Below are positions 23,534-32,005 of a stretch of 36,564 bases of DNA, piece by piece. Numbering within the stretch: position 1 is the stretch's first letter; each line of letters opens with the position of its first letter. The stretch spans positions 1 to 36,564 of the forward strand of contig JBKHJZ010000012.1 in the NCBI GenBank assembly GCA_046537875.1, written 5' to 3'. The translations under genes and the position numbers were made by a program. A model generated the notes under the pieces. That model had not been told where the DNA came from, made no database searches, and saw only the letters and a list, made by a program, of their open reading frames with translations. Source of the stretch: JBKHJZ01 sp046537875 (GTDB lineage Bacteria > Actinomycetota > Acidimicrobiia > Acidimicrobiales > VFJN01).

Positions 23534-24550
23534 ATGCAACTCGGGATGATCGGCCTCGGCCGGATGGGCGCCAACCTCGTGCGCCGCCTGATGCGCGACG
23601 GCCACGACTGCGTCGTGCACGACCTCGACGAGACCGCCGTCGAACGGCTCGAGAGCGAGGGCGCAGTCGGTGCCCGCAGCCTCGAGGACCTCGTCGCGAC
23701 CTTGCGCCCCCCGCGGGCGGTCTGGATCATGGTGCCCGCCACGTTCGTCGACGCCACGATCGACGCACTGGCACCGCTCCTGGCGGCGGGAGACATCGTG
23801 ATCGACGGCGGGAACTCCTACTACCGCGACGACATGGCCCGCGCCGAACGCCTGGCGCCCGCCGGCATCGCCTACGTCGATGTGGGCACGAGCGGTGGCG
23901 TGTTCGGCCTCGACCGGGGCTACTGCCTGATGATCGGAGGCGACACACCCGTCGTCGACGGGCTCGACCCCCTGTTCTCGTCGCTCGCACCCGGGCGCGA
24001 CGCCGCCCCGCCCACCCCGGGCCGCAGCGACGGGCGCTCGACCGCCGAGGAGGGCTATCTCCACTGCGGGCCCACGGGTGCCGGCCATTTCGTGAAGATG
24101 GTCCACAACGGCATCGAGTACGGCCTGATGGCCGCCTACGCCGAGGGGCTGGCCATCCTCCGCCGGGCCGGCGCCGGCGCCGAGGCACGCGCCACCGACG
24201 CGGAGACCGCCCCGCTGGCCGAGCCACGCTTCTACAGCTACGACATCGACACCGCCGAGGTCGCCGAGCTGTGGCGACGGGGGAGCGTGGTGGGCTCCTG
24301 GCTGCTCGACCTCACAGCCGGCGCCCTCGCCGACGACCCCCAGCTCGCCGGGTTCAGCGGGCGGGTGTCCGACTCCGGCGAGGGCCGCTGGACCGCGCTC
24401 GCCGCCGTCGAAGAGGGCGTGCCCGCCCACGTCCTCACCGCGGCGCTGTTCGAGCGGTTCAGCTCGCGCGGCGAAGCCGACTTCGCCGACCGGCTCCTGT
24501 CCGCCATGCGCAAGCAGTTCGGCGGCCACGCCGAGACGGTGACCGGGTAG
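23534..24550 (+). CDS. gnd: 6-phosphogluconate dehydrogenase, short form
   Basis: 338-aa decarboxylating enzyme of the short type (about 300-340 aa; the common NADP enzyme is about 470). The Rossmann start is GMIGLGRMGANLVRRL. DGGNSYYRDD, GTSGGVFGLDRGYCLMIGG and the catalytic region HCGPTGAGHFVKMVHNGIEYG are intact. Strand beta2 ends VVHDLD, an acidic residue where NADP enzymes carry N-R-T, so NAD preference is possible. The ATG follows AGAAGGAG by a normal gap. Next to zwf in the same order as gnd2-zwf1 of mycobacteria. Confidence 0.92.
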   Translation: MQLGMIGLGRMGANLVRRLMRDGHDCVVHDLDETAVERLESEGAVGARSLEDLVATLRPPRAVWIMVPATFVDATIDALAPLLAAGDIVIDGGNSYYRDDMARAERLAPAGIAYVDVGTSGGVFGLDRGYCLMIGGDTPVVDGLDPLFSSLAPGRDAAPPTPGRSDGRSTAEEGYLHCGPTGAGHFVKMVHNGIEYGLMAAYAEGLAILRRAGAGAEARATDAETAPLAEPRFYSYDIDTAEVAELWRRGSVVGSWLLDLTAGALADDPQLAGFSGRVSDSGEGRWTALAAVEEGVPAHVLTAALFERFSSRGEADFADRLLSAMRKQFGGHAETVTG

Positions 24551-24554
24551 CGAC

Positions 24555-24629
24555 GTGGCCGTCCCGGTGCACGACAGCCTCACCACGGCGCCGGTCAGCG
24601 CCTACCGGCACGTCCGGGGTGCCCCGTGA
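24555..24629 (+). CDS. Possible 24-aa coupled peptide before zwf
   Basis: A GTG-initiated frame of 24 codons fills the 75-bp gap between gnd and zwf, and its TGA overlaps the GTG of zwf (GTGA), the same joint used by all other genes of the operon. The product starts MAVPVHDSLTTAP and resembles nothing I know. It may be a true small protein, a coupling device that brings ribosomes to zwf, or chance. Confidence 0.25.
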   Translation: MAVPVHDSLTTAPVSAYRHVRGAP

Positions 24630-26035
24630 CGTCCGCTCGGGCCGACGCCCTGGTGCTGTTCGGCGCCACCGGAGACCTGGCGCGCAAGCAGCTCTTCCCG
24701 GCGCTGTACGGGCTGGCGGTGCGGGGTCAGCTCGACTGCCCGGTCATCGGTGTCGCGGCCACGGCGTGGCGCGACGGGGATCTGCGTGATCACGCGCGGG
24801 AGGCGGTCGAACGTGCAGTCCCCGACATCGACGAGGCGGTGCTGGCGACCTTCCTCGGCCGGTTGGCCATGGTGGCCGGCGACTACCGGGACGCCGAGAC
24901 GTTCCGGGCGCTGGCCAGCCGGCTGGCCGAGCGCGGGGCCGAGAAGCCGGTCCACTACCTCGCCATCCCACCGGCCCTGTTCGAGACGGTCGTCGACGGG
25001 CTCGCCGGCGAGGGCCTGCAGCGGCGGTCGCGCGTGGTGGTGGAGAAGCCGTTCGGCCGTGACCTGGCCTCCGCGCGGGCTCTGAACGAGGTGCTGCACC
25101 GGGCGTTCCCGGAGCCGGCGATCTTCCGCATCGACCACTACCTGGGCAAGGAGGCGGTCGAGAACCTGCTCGTGTACCGCTTCGGCAACACGCTGCTCGA
25201 ACCCGTGTGGAACCGGCGCTATGTCTCCAGCATCCAGGTCACGATGGCGGAGGACTTCGGGGTCGAGGGGCGCGGCGGGTTCTACGACTCGGTCGGCGCC
25301 GTGCGCGACGTCGTGCAGAACCACCTGCTGCAGGTCGTGGCGCTGCTGGCGATGGAACCACCGGTCTCCGACGACGCCGATGCGCTGCGCGACGAGAAGG
25401 TCAAGGTCTTCCGGGCCATGCGCCCGGCCGACCCCGCCGAGCTGGTGCGGGGCCGGTACGAGGGCTACCTCGACGAGCCCGGGGTGGCCGCGGGATCGTC
25501 GGTCGAGACGTTCGTGGCGCTGCGCCTGCACGTCGACTCGTGGCGGTGGGCGGGCGTGCCCTTCCTGGTCCGGGCGGGCAAGGCGCTGCCGGTGACCGCG
25601 CTCGAAGCCGTCGTCGAGTTCCACGCGCCGCCCCGCCTGCTGTTCTCGCCGGACGGCTGCCGGCCCCACCCGAACCACCTGCGGTTCCGGCTCGGCCGTA
25701 GCGACGGCGTCACGCTCCGCATGCAGGCGAAGGAGCCCGGTGACCGGCTGACCAGCCGGGGCGTGGACCTGGACATCGACTTCCAGCACGCGCTCGGAGC
25801 ACGCCGCAGCGCCTACGAGCGCCTGCTCGGCGACGCGCTCGACGGCAACCCGGTCCGGTTCGCCCGGCAGGACGGCGTGGAGGCCGCCTGGCGCGTGGTC
25901 CAACCCCTGCTGGACGACCCGGGCCCGGTCAGCACGTATCCGAAGGGCTCGTGGGGGCCGGCCGCGGCAGCGTCCGTCGCCGAGGTCGCCGGTGGGTGGC
26001 ACACCCCGGAGGTGGCGACCGAGGTCGACCGGTGA
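24626..26035 (+). CDS. zwf: Glucose-6-phosphate dehydrogenase
   Basis: 469 aa, close to the usual length. It oxidises glucose 6-phosphate and gives reduced nicotinamide cofactor, the first step of the pathway encoded here. The nucleotide-binding motif is LFGATGDLARKQLFPALY (N-terminal), the EKPFGRD loop is conserved, and the catalytic RIDHYLGKE is at about residue 168. The C-terminal domain is complete (YPKGSWGP). The GTG at 24626 is the only good start before the Rossmann motif. The stop overlaps the HAD gene start (GTGA). Confidence 0.95.
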   Translation: MTSARADALVLFGATGDLARKQLFPALYGLAVRGQLDCPVIGVAATAWRDGDLRDHAREAVERAVPDIDEAVLATFLGRLAMVAGDYRDAETFRALASRLAERGAEKPVHYLAIPPALFETVVDGLAGEGLQRRSRVVVEKPFGRDLASARALNEVLHRAFPEPAIFRIDHYLGKEAVENLLVYRFGNTLLEPVWNRRYVSSIQVTMAEDFGVEGRGGFYDSVGAVRDVVQNHLLQVVALLAMEPPVSDDADALRDEKVKVFRAMRPADPAELVRGRYEGYLDEPGVAAGSSVETFVALRLHVDSWRWAGVPFLVRAGKALPVTALEAVVEFHAPPRLLFSPDGCRPHPNHLRFRLGRSDGVTLRMQAKEPGDRLTSRGVDLDIDFQHALGARRSAYERLLGDALDGNPVRFARQDGVEAAWRVVQPLLDDPGPVSTYPKGSWGPAAAASVAEVAGGWHTPEVATEVDR

Positions 26036-26694
26036 GCGCCAAGCGCCCGAAGGTCGTGGCATTCGACGTGGTCGAGACCCTGTTCTCGCTCGCTCCCGTC
26101 GACGACGCCCTCCGGCCGCTGGGGGTGCCACTGCCGCTGTTCTTCGCGTGGCTCCTCCGTGACGGCTTCGCCCTCGCCGCCGCCGGAGACCACCGGCCGT
26201 TCCGGTCGGTGGCAGCGTCCGCTCTCGACGGCCTGGCGCCGGGCAGTGGGGACGCCGAGCGTGAGGCTGTGCTCGACGCCTTCTCGCGCCTCCCGCCGCA
26301 GCCCGATGCGGCCCCGGCCGTCGAGCGGCTGGTCTCCGCCGGCGTCCCCGTCGTCACGCTCACGAACGGCGGGGCGGGCAACACGGAGCACCTGCTCGCC
26401 GCCGCCGGCCTCGACCGCTACGTCGAGCGGGTGATCTCCGTCGACGAGGCCGGCCGGTGGAAGCCGGCCGCCCGACCGTACGTCCACGCCACGACCCGTC
26501 TCGGTTGCCGGGCCTCCGAGGTCGCCCTGGTGGCGGTCCATCCCTGGGACGTCCACGGGGCGAGCCGTGCAGGTCTCGTCACCGGCTGGTGCTCGCGATC
26601 CGCGAGCGCGTTTCCCGAGGTCTTCGAGCGCCCGGACGTCACCGGGCCGGACCTCGTGGCGGTCGCCGACGGGCTCCTCCGGTTGCCGATGTGA
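26032..26694 (+). CDS. HAD-like hydrolase (haloacid dehalogenase type II-like)
   Basis: 220-aa HAD protein. The nucleophile Asp is D12 in AFDVVETLF; the usual second acidic residue two positions later is absent, as in haloacid dehalogenase type II. Motif II is TLTNGG, motif III Lys lies in RWKPAARPY, and motif IV is in AVHPWDVHGA. It closes the pentose-phosphate operon, overlapping zwf by GTGA. A sugar-phosphate or stress-made side product is a plausible substrate, but fold and motifs point equally to dehalogenase-type chemistry. Confidence 0.8.
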   Translation: MSAKRPKVVAFDVVETLFSLAPVDDALRPLGVPLPLFFAWLLRDGFALAAAGDHRPFRSVAASALDGLAPGSGDAEREAVLDAFSRLPPQPDAAPAVERLVSAGVPVVTLTNGGAGNTEHLLAAAGLDRYVERVISVDEAGRWKPAARPYVHATTRLGCRASEVALVAVHPWDVHGASRAGLVTGWCSRSASAFPEVFERPDVTGPDLVAVADGLLRLPM

Positions 26695-26695
26695 T

Positions 26696-26713
26696 CCCGC
26701 CGCCGCCGGCGGG
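26696..26713 (+). terminator. Hairpin at the end of the pentose-phosphate operon
   Basis: CCCGCCG and CGGCGGG with a 4-nt loop, starting two bases after the HAD stop and lying in the 55-bp gap before the convergent regulator gene. No T-tract follows. Confidence 0.5.
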
Positions 26714-26749
26714 TCCTCGGAACGTCGACGGCCCGCGACGGAGATCGTG

Positions 26750-29482
26750 TCAGCAACGGGGCGCCGGCCGCGACGCCGCCTCGACCGCACCGGTCGCATC
26801 CAGCGTGCGCAGGATGGTGATCCCGGCGTCGGCTGCGCTGCGGTCGTCGCCGCTGACGAGCTCGAGAGCCTGTTCGTAGGGCTCATCCCGCGCTGCCCAG
26901 AGACCGGCAGCGGTCCGCCAGTCGCCGGCCAGTCCGGTTCGCCACGGCTCGGGGGCGCCTGCGGGCCCCGCCACTGCGTGCCCCGCCCGCTGGAGGTAGC
27001 GGCACAGCTCGGCGCGACTCACCACCGAGCCGGGCATCCATGGTGCTGCCAGCACGGGTTCGGCGAGGTGCACGAGATCATCGCCGCGGCCTGCGAGCCA
27101 GGCCAGCTCGACCCGGGCGATGGTCACGGGGCCGACCAGGCGGACCTCGTCGCTGCCGGCGGCCGCGTCGAGCGCTGGCTCGAGGACGGTGGCCGCCGCC
27201 GCGTGCTCGCCCTGACGAGCCACGAGGCGGGCGAGGACACTGCGGGCGAGCGGGCCCATGATGCCTGGCTCGCCACCCTGCCCCACGAGCGCCTCGAGCT
27301 CCCGCCGGGCCTGCAGCCAGCGGCCTCGGCTGAACCGCACCGATGCCCGCGTGAGCGCGAGGCGGTATTCACCCGATGCGAACTCGGCGTCCTTGCCGAG
27401 TTGCAGGCCGACCTCGACGTACCTCTCGGCCTCGTCGAACCGCGCCGCTCGATACGCCGCGCCCGAGGCGTTCACGCACGCCCGGACGGCGAGCTCGGTG
27501 CGGGGGAAGCAGCGGAGTGCGCGAATCGCGCTGTCCAGGTCCTCTGCACCGGCCTCGTCTCCGAGGGCGAGCCGTTCGCAGCCCAGGTACATCAGCGCAT
27601 AGCCCTCCAGGTCTGCGCGACCGAGCTCCTGCGCCAACGCCAGCGCCTCTCCCGCCTCGGCGACGGCCTCCTCGCACCCTTCGGCCACCGAACCCACCGT
27701 CGTCAACTCGCCGAGGGCGCGGGCCAGGTCGGCGTGGGCGATCGCACGAAGCTCCGGGTCACCGTGGGGGCCGAGCACGTCGAGCGCCCGCCGGGCGGCG
27801 AGGCGGGAGGCGTTCGGTCCCCGCGCCCACAGCACCGTGCGGGCGCGGGTGATCTCGGCGCGGGCGAGGGCGGTCGGGTCACCCAGGGCGCGGGCGGCCT
27901 CCACGGCCTCCTCGGCGGCGCGCTGCGACTCCCCGAAGCGGTTGAGCAGATACAGCGAGCTCGCCTGCTGGACCAGCAGCGACGCCACGAGGGCGCGGGG
28001 AAGCGACTCGCGGTGGCGGAGCACCTCATGGAGGTGCTCCACGGCCTGCCGGTGGGCGCCGGCGGCGGCGGCGGCGCCGGCCGCCTCGGGCCCGACCTCG
28101 ATCACCAGACGGGCGTCGTCCGAGGCGATGGCGTGGTGCATGACCCGGGACGGGTCGGCAGTGCGCTCCCGCAGGAGCTCGGCGGCTCGACGGTGCCAGC
28201 GCAGGCACTCGAACGAGGTCAGCGTCTCCCCGACGGCGCGTCGGGCGAGCTCGTGGCGGAACCAGACGTGGGGTCCCGTGCCGGCCAGCATGCCGGCCGC
28301 CTCCGCGGTCGCGAGCGACCGTTCGTCGCCGTCCACCAGCTCGGTCGCCAGCCACCGTTCGACCCGGCCGGGGACAATGGAGAGGCGACGCAGAGCAGCG
28401 ACGGCATCTGCCGGCAGCTGGGCGAGGCGTGCCAGCACAGCGTCCCTCACGCTCTGCGGAACGGCGCCGGACCCGCCTGCCAGCAGCTCGCTCACGAAGA
28501 AGGGATTGCCGCCGGTGACGGCGAACAGCTCGTGCGGGTCGAGAGCGGTGCCTGCCGCCAGATCCGCCACCCCCTCGGCTGTGAGCGGCTCGAGCGCGAC
28601 GCGCGAGACGTCGGGACCGCGCAGCAGTCCGAGCACCGAGCGGAGTGGGTGCCCCAGCTGGAGCGCCTCCTCTCGGTAGGTCAACACGAGGAGCAGCGGC
28701 GACGACCGGATGCGCCTCGCCACGTAGCGCACGATGTCGAGGGTTCCGTCGTCCGCCCAGTGCAGGTCTTCGAGCACGATGACCACGGGTCTGCCGCGCT
28801 CATCCGCCAGCGCGCGGGCGGCGGCGAGCAGCGCCTCGCCTCCGAGATCGCCGTCGAGTGGCATCCCCTCGGCACGGAAGCCGTCCGAGACGTCGCGGAC
28901 CGGAGCGAGCGGCCGAGGCGTCGCCAGGTCGTCGCACGCCCCGACCAGGACGACGGCCCGCCGCGAGAACGCCTCGACCATCCACCGAACGAGCGCCGTC
29001 TTGCCGATGCCCGCCTCGCCGGCGACGCACATGATCCGACCGGACCCGGTCGCCGCTGCGGCGAGCGCGCTGCTCATCTGCTCCATCGCGTCGGCCCGCT
29101 CGACGAGTGGCTCGGCGCCCGTCATGACGGAGGCCCCGTCGCCCGCCGGCGCAGCTACCGCAGTGCGGCGAGCCGCACCGACGGTCGGCACGATGCGGTA
29201 GCCACGACCGTGCACGGTGGCTATCACCCGCTGCCGCCGCCCGTCGTCGCCGACCGCCCGGCGCGCGGCCTTGATCCGGCTCGTGAGGGCGGACTCGCTG
29301 ACGAAGCGGTCGCCCCACACGGCGTCGAGGAGCTCCTCCTTGGTGACGACCCGGCCGGCGTTGCTCGCCAGGTGAACGAGGACGTCGAAGACTTGGGGCT
29401 CGACCGGCACCACGTCGCCGCTCCGACGCACCTCGTACCGGTCGAGGTCGATCTCGACGTCCTCGAACGCCAGTGTCGTCAC
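26750..29482 (-). CDS. Winged-helix / STAND ATPase / TPR regulator
   Basis: 910-aa regulator. Residues about 1-100 form an OmpR-type winged helix (FEDVEIDLDRYEV at the start, ESALTSRIKAARRAVGD recognition helix, VHGRGYRI wing). An AAA/STAND ATPase follows, with Walker A GEAGIGKT (155-162) and Walker B VIVLEDLHWAD. The second half is helical with TPR-like repeats. The DNA-binding domain is N-terminal, unlike MalT/LuxR regulators, where it is at the end. The inducer is unknown. The GTG at 29482 has GGAG 5 nt upstream; the frame runs on to 29563. It is divergent from the fluoride channel operon. Confidence 0.85.
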   Translation of the reverse strand: MTTLAFEDVEIDLDRYEVRRSGDVVPVEPQVFDVLVHLASNAGRVVTKEELLDAVWGDRFVSESALTSRIKAARRAVGDDGRRQRVIATVHGRGYRIVPTVGAARRTAVAAPAGDGASVMTGAEPLVERADAMEQMSSALAAAATGSGRIMCVAGEAGIGKTALVRWMVEAFSRRAVVLVGACDDLATPRPLAPVRDVSDGFRAEGMPLDGDLGGEALLAAARALADERGRPVVIVLEDLHWADDGTLDIVRYVARRIRSSPLLLVLTYREEALQLGHPLRSVLGLLRGPDVSRVALEPLTAEGVADLAAGTALDPHELFAVTGGNPFFVSELLAGGSGAVPQSVRDAVLARLAQLPADAVAALRRLSIVPGRVERWLATELVDGDERSLATAEAAGMLAGTGPHVWFRHELARRAVGETLTSFECLRWHRRAAELLRERTADPSRVMHHAIASDDARLVIEVGPEAAGAAAAAGAHRQAVEHLHEVLRHRESLPRALVASLLVQQASSLYLLNRFGESQRAAEEAVEAARALGDPTALARAEITRARTVLWARGPNASRLAARRALDVLGPHGDPELRAIAHADLARALGELTTVGSVAEGCEEAVAEAGEALALAQELGRADLEGYALMYLGCERLALGDEAGAEDLDSAIRALRCFPRTELAVRACVNASGAAYRAARFDEAERYVEVGLQLGKDAEFASGEYRLALTRASVRFSRGRWLQARRELEALVGQGGEPGIMGPLARSVLARLVARQGEHAAAATVLEPALDAAAGSDEVRLVGPVTIARVELAWLAGRGDDLVHLAEPVLAAPWMPGSVVSRAELCRYLQRAGHAVAGPAGAPEPWRTGLAGDWRTAAGLWAARDEPYEQALELVSGDDRSAADAGITILRTLDATGAVEAASRPAPRC

Positions 29483-29541
29483 GCCATCTCCCACGTGCAC
29501 ACGGCACGTCCCGCACCGCCGGCAGTGAAGCATGGCACAGC

Positions 29542-29553
29542 GGCCACGTGGCC
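29542..29553. promoter_or_regulatory. 12-bp palindrome with CACGTG core
   Basis: GGCCACGTGGCC lies in the 167-bp gap between the STAND regulator start and the fluoride riboswitch. It could be the regulator's own operator, but short palindromes of this GC content occur often by chance. Confidence 0.25.
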
Positions 29554-29636
29554 CCGTAGCCACGGTTCCCGCCCACGAGGTCGAGTGCGCCTGGTCGGGT
29601 GGCCGTCCGCCTCACCGTTCCCGACGCGGATCGACA

Positions 29637-29642
29637 TAGGCT
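29637..29642 (+). promoter_or_regulatory. -10 box TAGGCT of the fluoride-channel operon
   Basis: TAGGCT fits TANNNT and places the transcription start about 7 nt downstream, right at the first stem of the riboswitch. I see no clear -35. Confidence 0.5.
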
Positions 29643-29649
29643 GACGAGT

Positions 29650-29705
29650 GGCGATGGAGCTCGCCACAACCGCCCGCTCGGGCTGATGGCTCCTGTCGAC
29701 AAGCC
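29650..29705 (+). promoter_or_regulatory. Fluoride riboswitch (crcB motif)
   Basis: The conserved elements occur in order: GGCGATGG-AG-CTCGCC, then ACAACCGCC, then GCTGATGGCTCCTG. These are the hallmarks of the crcB-motif RNA, which binds fluoride through magnesium ions and switches on fluoride export genes. It ends about 12 nt before the ATG of a FluC gene, so control of translation is plausible because the GGAG ribosome site (29709-29712) directly follows. The gene context makes the call firm. Confidence 0.9.
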
Positions 29706-29716
29706 ACCGGAGCCTG

Positions 29717-30208
29717 ATGCAGCGCGAGCCCACAGCGGTCACCGAGATCACTCACGGGTCGCCGCGCCGTCCCGGTCGCGTCCGGCCGCCGGCGAAGACG
29801 CTGCTGGCGATCGGCACCGGGGGGATGCTCGGCGCACTCGCCCGCTACGGCATCGGGCAGAGCTGGTCGGTCGGCGACGGCGAGCTTCCGTGGCCCACGG
29901 TGGCGATCAACGCGTCCGGCTCGTTGTTGCTGGGGATGGTGGTCGTCCTGCTCCTCGAGCGCTGGCCGCCGACCCGCTACGTGCGTGCCTTCGTCGGCAT
30001 CGGCGTCTGCGGCGGCTACACGACGTGGTCCACGTTCATGACCGAGGCCGCCCTGCTGGTCCGGGACGGGCACGCGGGTCTCGCCGCCGGCCATCTCGCT
30101 GCCGGGTTGGTGACCGGTCTGGCGGCCACCTACGTGGGCATCGGGCTGGCACGACTGTTGCCGGCCGGGACATCAGGAGGTCCCCGTGAGACTCGAAGGA
30201 CCCGCTGA
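29717..30208 (+). CDS. fluC: Fluoride ion channel FluC, subunit 1
   Basis: 163 aa, longer than usual because of about 26 extra N-terminal residues. Four hydrophobic segments follow. Signatures are GGMLGALARY, the NASGSLLLG segment (conserved Asn lining the pore) and GGYTTWSTF. In most FluC proteins the last motif reads TTFSTF; here the first Phe of the pore-lining pair is Trp. Together with the second fluC downstream it may form a heterodimeric channel exporting fluoride. It is directly downstream of the fluoride riboswitch, and the DUF190 gene overlaps its end by 23 bp. Confidence 0.9.
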   Translation: MQREPTAVTEITHGSPRRPGRVRPPAKTLLAIGTGGMLGALARYGIGQSWSVGDGELPWPTVAINASGSLLLGMVVVLLLERWPPTRYVRAFVGIGVCGGYTTWSTFMTEAALLVRDGHAGLAAGHLAAGLVTGLAATYVGIGLARLLPAGTSGGPRETRRTR

Positions 30209-30527
30209 CCGGCTCACGATCTTCATCGGTGAGACCGACCAGCACCACCACAAGCCGCTCTACAGCGAGATCGTTCACCGGGCCCATGCCGCCGGGCTGG
30301 CCGGCGCGACGGTCGTGCGGGGCCTGGAGGGCTACGGCGCATCGCGCCACGTTCACACGACCCGGATCCTCAGCCTCTCCGAGGACCTGCCGGTCGTCGT
30401 GGTCATCGTGGACCGCGCCGACCGGATCGATGCGTTCCTGCCGGAGCTGGACGAGCTCATCACCGAAGGACTGGTGGTGCGCGACCACGTGGAGATCGTG
30501 ACGTACATCGGGCGTCGAGAGCCGTGA
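30186..30527 (+). CDS. DUF190 protein between two fluC genes
   Basis: 113-aa DUF190 protein with a predicted PII-like ferredoxin fold (LTIFIGETDQHHHKPLYSEIV at the start, in the family's usual form, then GLAGATVVRGLEGYG). The family often accompanies FluC/CrcB channels and may bind a nucleotide or regulate transport; this is not established. The GTG is preceded by a perfect AGGAGGT at 30175-30181 inside fluC subunit 1, which explains the 23-bp overlap. Its stop overlaps the second fluC start (GTGA). Confidence 0.9.
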   Translation: MRLEGPADRLTIFIGETDQHHHKPLYSEIVHRAHAAGLAGATVVRGLEGYGASRHVHTTRILSLSEDLPVVVVIVDRADRIDAFLPELDELITEGLVVRDHVEIVTYIGRREP

Positions 30528-30892
30528 CCGGACTCCTCGTGGCCGTTGCCGCGTTCGCCGGGGCGGTCTGCCGGTACCTCGTCGACGTCGCCGTGCAGCG
30601 CCGTACGGACGCCGCGCTCCCGCTCGGCACCCTGACCGTCAACCTCACCGGCTCGCTCGGGCTCGGCTTCGTCGTGGGCCTGGGTCTCCACCACGGGCTC
30701 GACGACAACGTGCACACGATCGCGGGGGCCGGCTTCCTGGGTGCCTACACGACGTTCTCCACCTTCGCCTACGAGACGGTGCGGCTGGTCCAGGACGGGT
30801 CGACGTTCGAGGCGTTCGCCAACGCGGCGGCGAGCAGCGTGCTGGGGTTGGCGGCCGCAGGCGCCGGGCTCGGGCTGGCCGCCGCGCTCTGA
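30524..30892 (+). CDS. fluC: Fluoride ion channel FluC, subunit 2
   Basis: 122 aa, the standard length. Four hydrophobic segments carry GAVCRYLVD, TVNLTGSLGLGF (pore Asn) and GAYTTFSTFAYE with both Phe residues of the pore. The GTG start overlaps the DUF190 stop. Pairs of fluC genes in one operon typically encode the two halves of an antiparallel heterodimer. This copy keeps the canonical motif where copy 1 has Trp. Confidence 0.9.
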   Translation: MTGLLVAVAAFAGAVCRYLVDVAVQRRTDAALPLGTLTVNLTGSLGLGFVVGLGLHHGLDDNVHTIAGAGFLGAYTTFSTFAYETVRLVQDGSTFEAFANAAASSVLGLAAAGAGLGLAAAL

Positions 30893-30921
30893 CGCGCACC
30901 GACCCAGGATCGCGACGGATC

Positions 30922-30946
30922 GGCACCCCGGCAAGGAGTCGGTGCC
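30922..30946. terminator. Hairpin between convergent fluC and ADP-ribosylglycohydrolase genes
   Basis: GGCACC and GGTGCC with a 13-nt loop sit in the 58-bp gap between the two 3' ends. The stem is short and has no T-tract. Confidence 0.35.
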
Positions 30947-30950
30947 CGGC

Positions 30951-31916
30951 TCAGCGCAGTGCGATGCGTCGCCGGGCGAAGCGGTGGGCGATCTCGTCGA
31001 GGTGCGCCCGGCCCTCGAGGTGCTGGAGCCACGCGGTCGGGATGGCGCCCCGTCCGAGATGGGCGCCGGCGAGCGCCCCGGCCATCGCGGCGATCGTGTC
31101 GGTGTCGCCGCCGAGCCCGATCGCGAAACGCACCGTGTCCTCGAAGGAGCCTTGGTGGCGGAGGAAGGTGCACAGGGCAGCGGGGACCGCCTCCACGGCG
31201 GTCACGCCGTTACCGAGCGCGTCGACCACCTCGGCGGCAGGGGCGTCGCGGCACACCTCGACGACGCGCTCGAGCGCGGTGTGATGCTCGTCGGTGGCGA
31301 CGACGGTGTGCAGGAGGCCGGCGAGGTCGTCGGCTGCGACCGCTTCGTGGCTCGGGGTGTCCAGGAGCACGGCCGTGGCGGCGGCCTGGGCTGCAGCCCC
31401 GTCGACTGCGAGGGGGTGCGTGTGGGTGACGCGGGCGGAGCGGCGGGCGAGCTCGGCGGCCATCGCGGGGTCCCCGGCGGTGAACAGGGCCACGGGGGTG
31501 ACGCGCATCGCAGCGCCGTCGCCGAGCGAGCCGCGACCGCCGAACTGCTCGGCCGCCGCGGTGCGCCAGTCGTCGCCCGCAGCGATGCGGGTGAGCAACG
31601 AAGCGGTCCCGCGGCCGTAGCCGCGGTGGGGATCCCGCGCGAACGAGGCGGCGAAGGTTCTGGCCAGGTGGTCCTCGTCGAGACCGCCGCAGAACAGCAG
31701 CGACCCCGCGACATCGATGGTCATCACGGTGTCGTCGGTGTGCGGCAGCAGGGCGTACGACTCCTCGACCTGCGTGAGCTCGTCGAGAGGCAGGGGACCG
31801 GGCCGCCCCTCCAGCGGGGCGCCGAGCGCGTCACCGACGGCGACGCCGAGCAGGGCGCCGGAGTAGGCGTTCAGCACGTCGACAAGTGGCGGCGTGGCGC
31901 TCCTGGCACCATCCAT
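30951..31916 (-). CDS. ADP-ribosylglycohydrolase family protein
   Basis: 321-aa all-helical protein of the DraG/ARH family, which removes ADP-ribose from proteins or small molecules with two metal ions. The metal ligands are visible in SGALLGVAVGDALG (N-terminal), PHTDDTVM (T60-D61-D62) and, near the C-terminus, LGGDTDTIAAMAG. The ATG at 31916 follows GGAGGTGG on the minus strand at a good distance. A promoter with a palindromic operator lies about 75 bp upstream. The substrate is unknown and no ADP-ribosyltransferase is encoded nearby. Confidence 0.9.
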   Translation of the reverse strand: MDGARSATPPLVDVLNAYSGALLGVAVGDALGAPLEGRPGPLPLDELTQVEESYALLPHTDDTVMTIDVAGSLLFCGGLDEDHLARTFAASFARDPHRGYGRGTASLLTRIAAGDDWRTAAAEQFGGRGSLGDGAAMRVTPVALFTAGDPAMAAELARRSARVTHTHPLAVDGAAAQAAATAVLLDTPSHEAVAADDLAGLLHTVVATDEHHTALERVVEVCRDAPAAEVVDALGNGVTAVEAVPAALCTFLRHQGSFEDTVRFAIGLGGDTDTIAAMAGALAGAHLGRGAIPTAWLQHLEGRAHLDEIAHRFARRRIALR

Positions 31917-31986
31917 GGACCACCTCCACTCCTCTCGACGGGCCCTGGTTGGCGCCGGACGCCTTCGGGCCGACAACGCCGCGACG

Positions 31987-32005
31987 ACCCTACCTTCACG
32001 TGAAG
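31987..32005 (-). promoter_or_regulatory. Promoter with palindromic operator before the ADP-ribosylglycohydrolase gene
   Basis: Minus strand: -10 box TAGGGT (31992-31987), with a perfect 12-bp palindrome CTTCACGTGAAG (32005-31994) one base upstream, filling the spacer. A repressor bound there would block RNA polymerase. The AT-richer arms stand out in this sequence. Confidence 0.5.

Noticed and set aside
26567..29644. A 1025-codon plus-strand frame opposite the STAND regulator
   Set aside because: No domain is recognisable, and the minus strand has winged-helix and Walker motifs. It is a codon-bias shadow.
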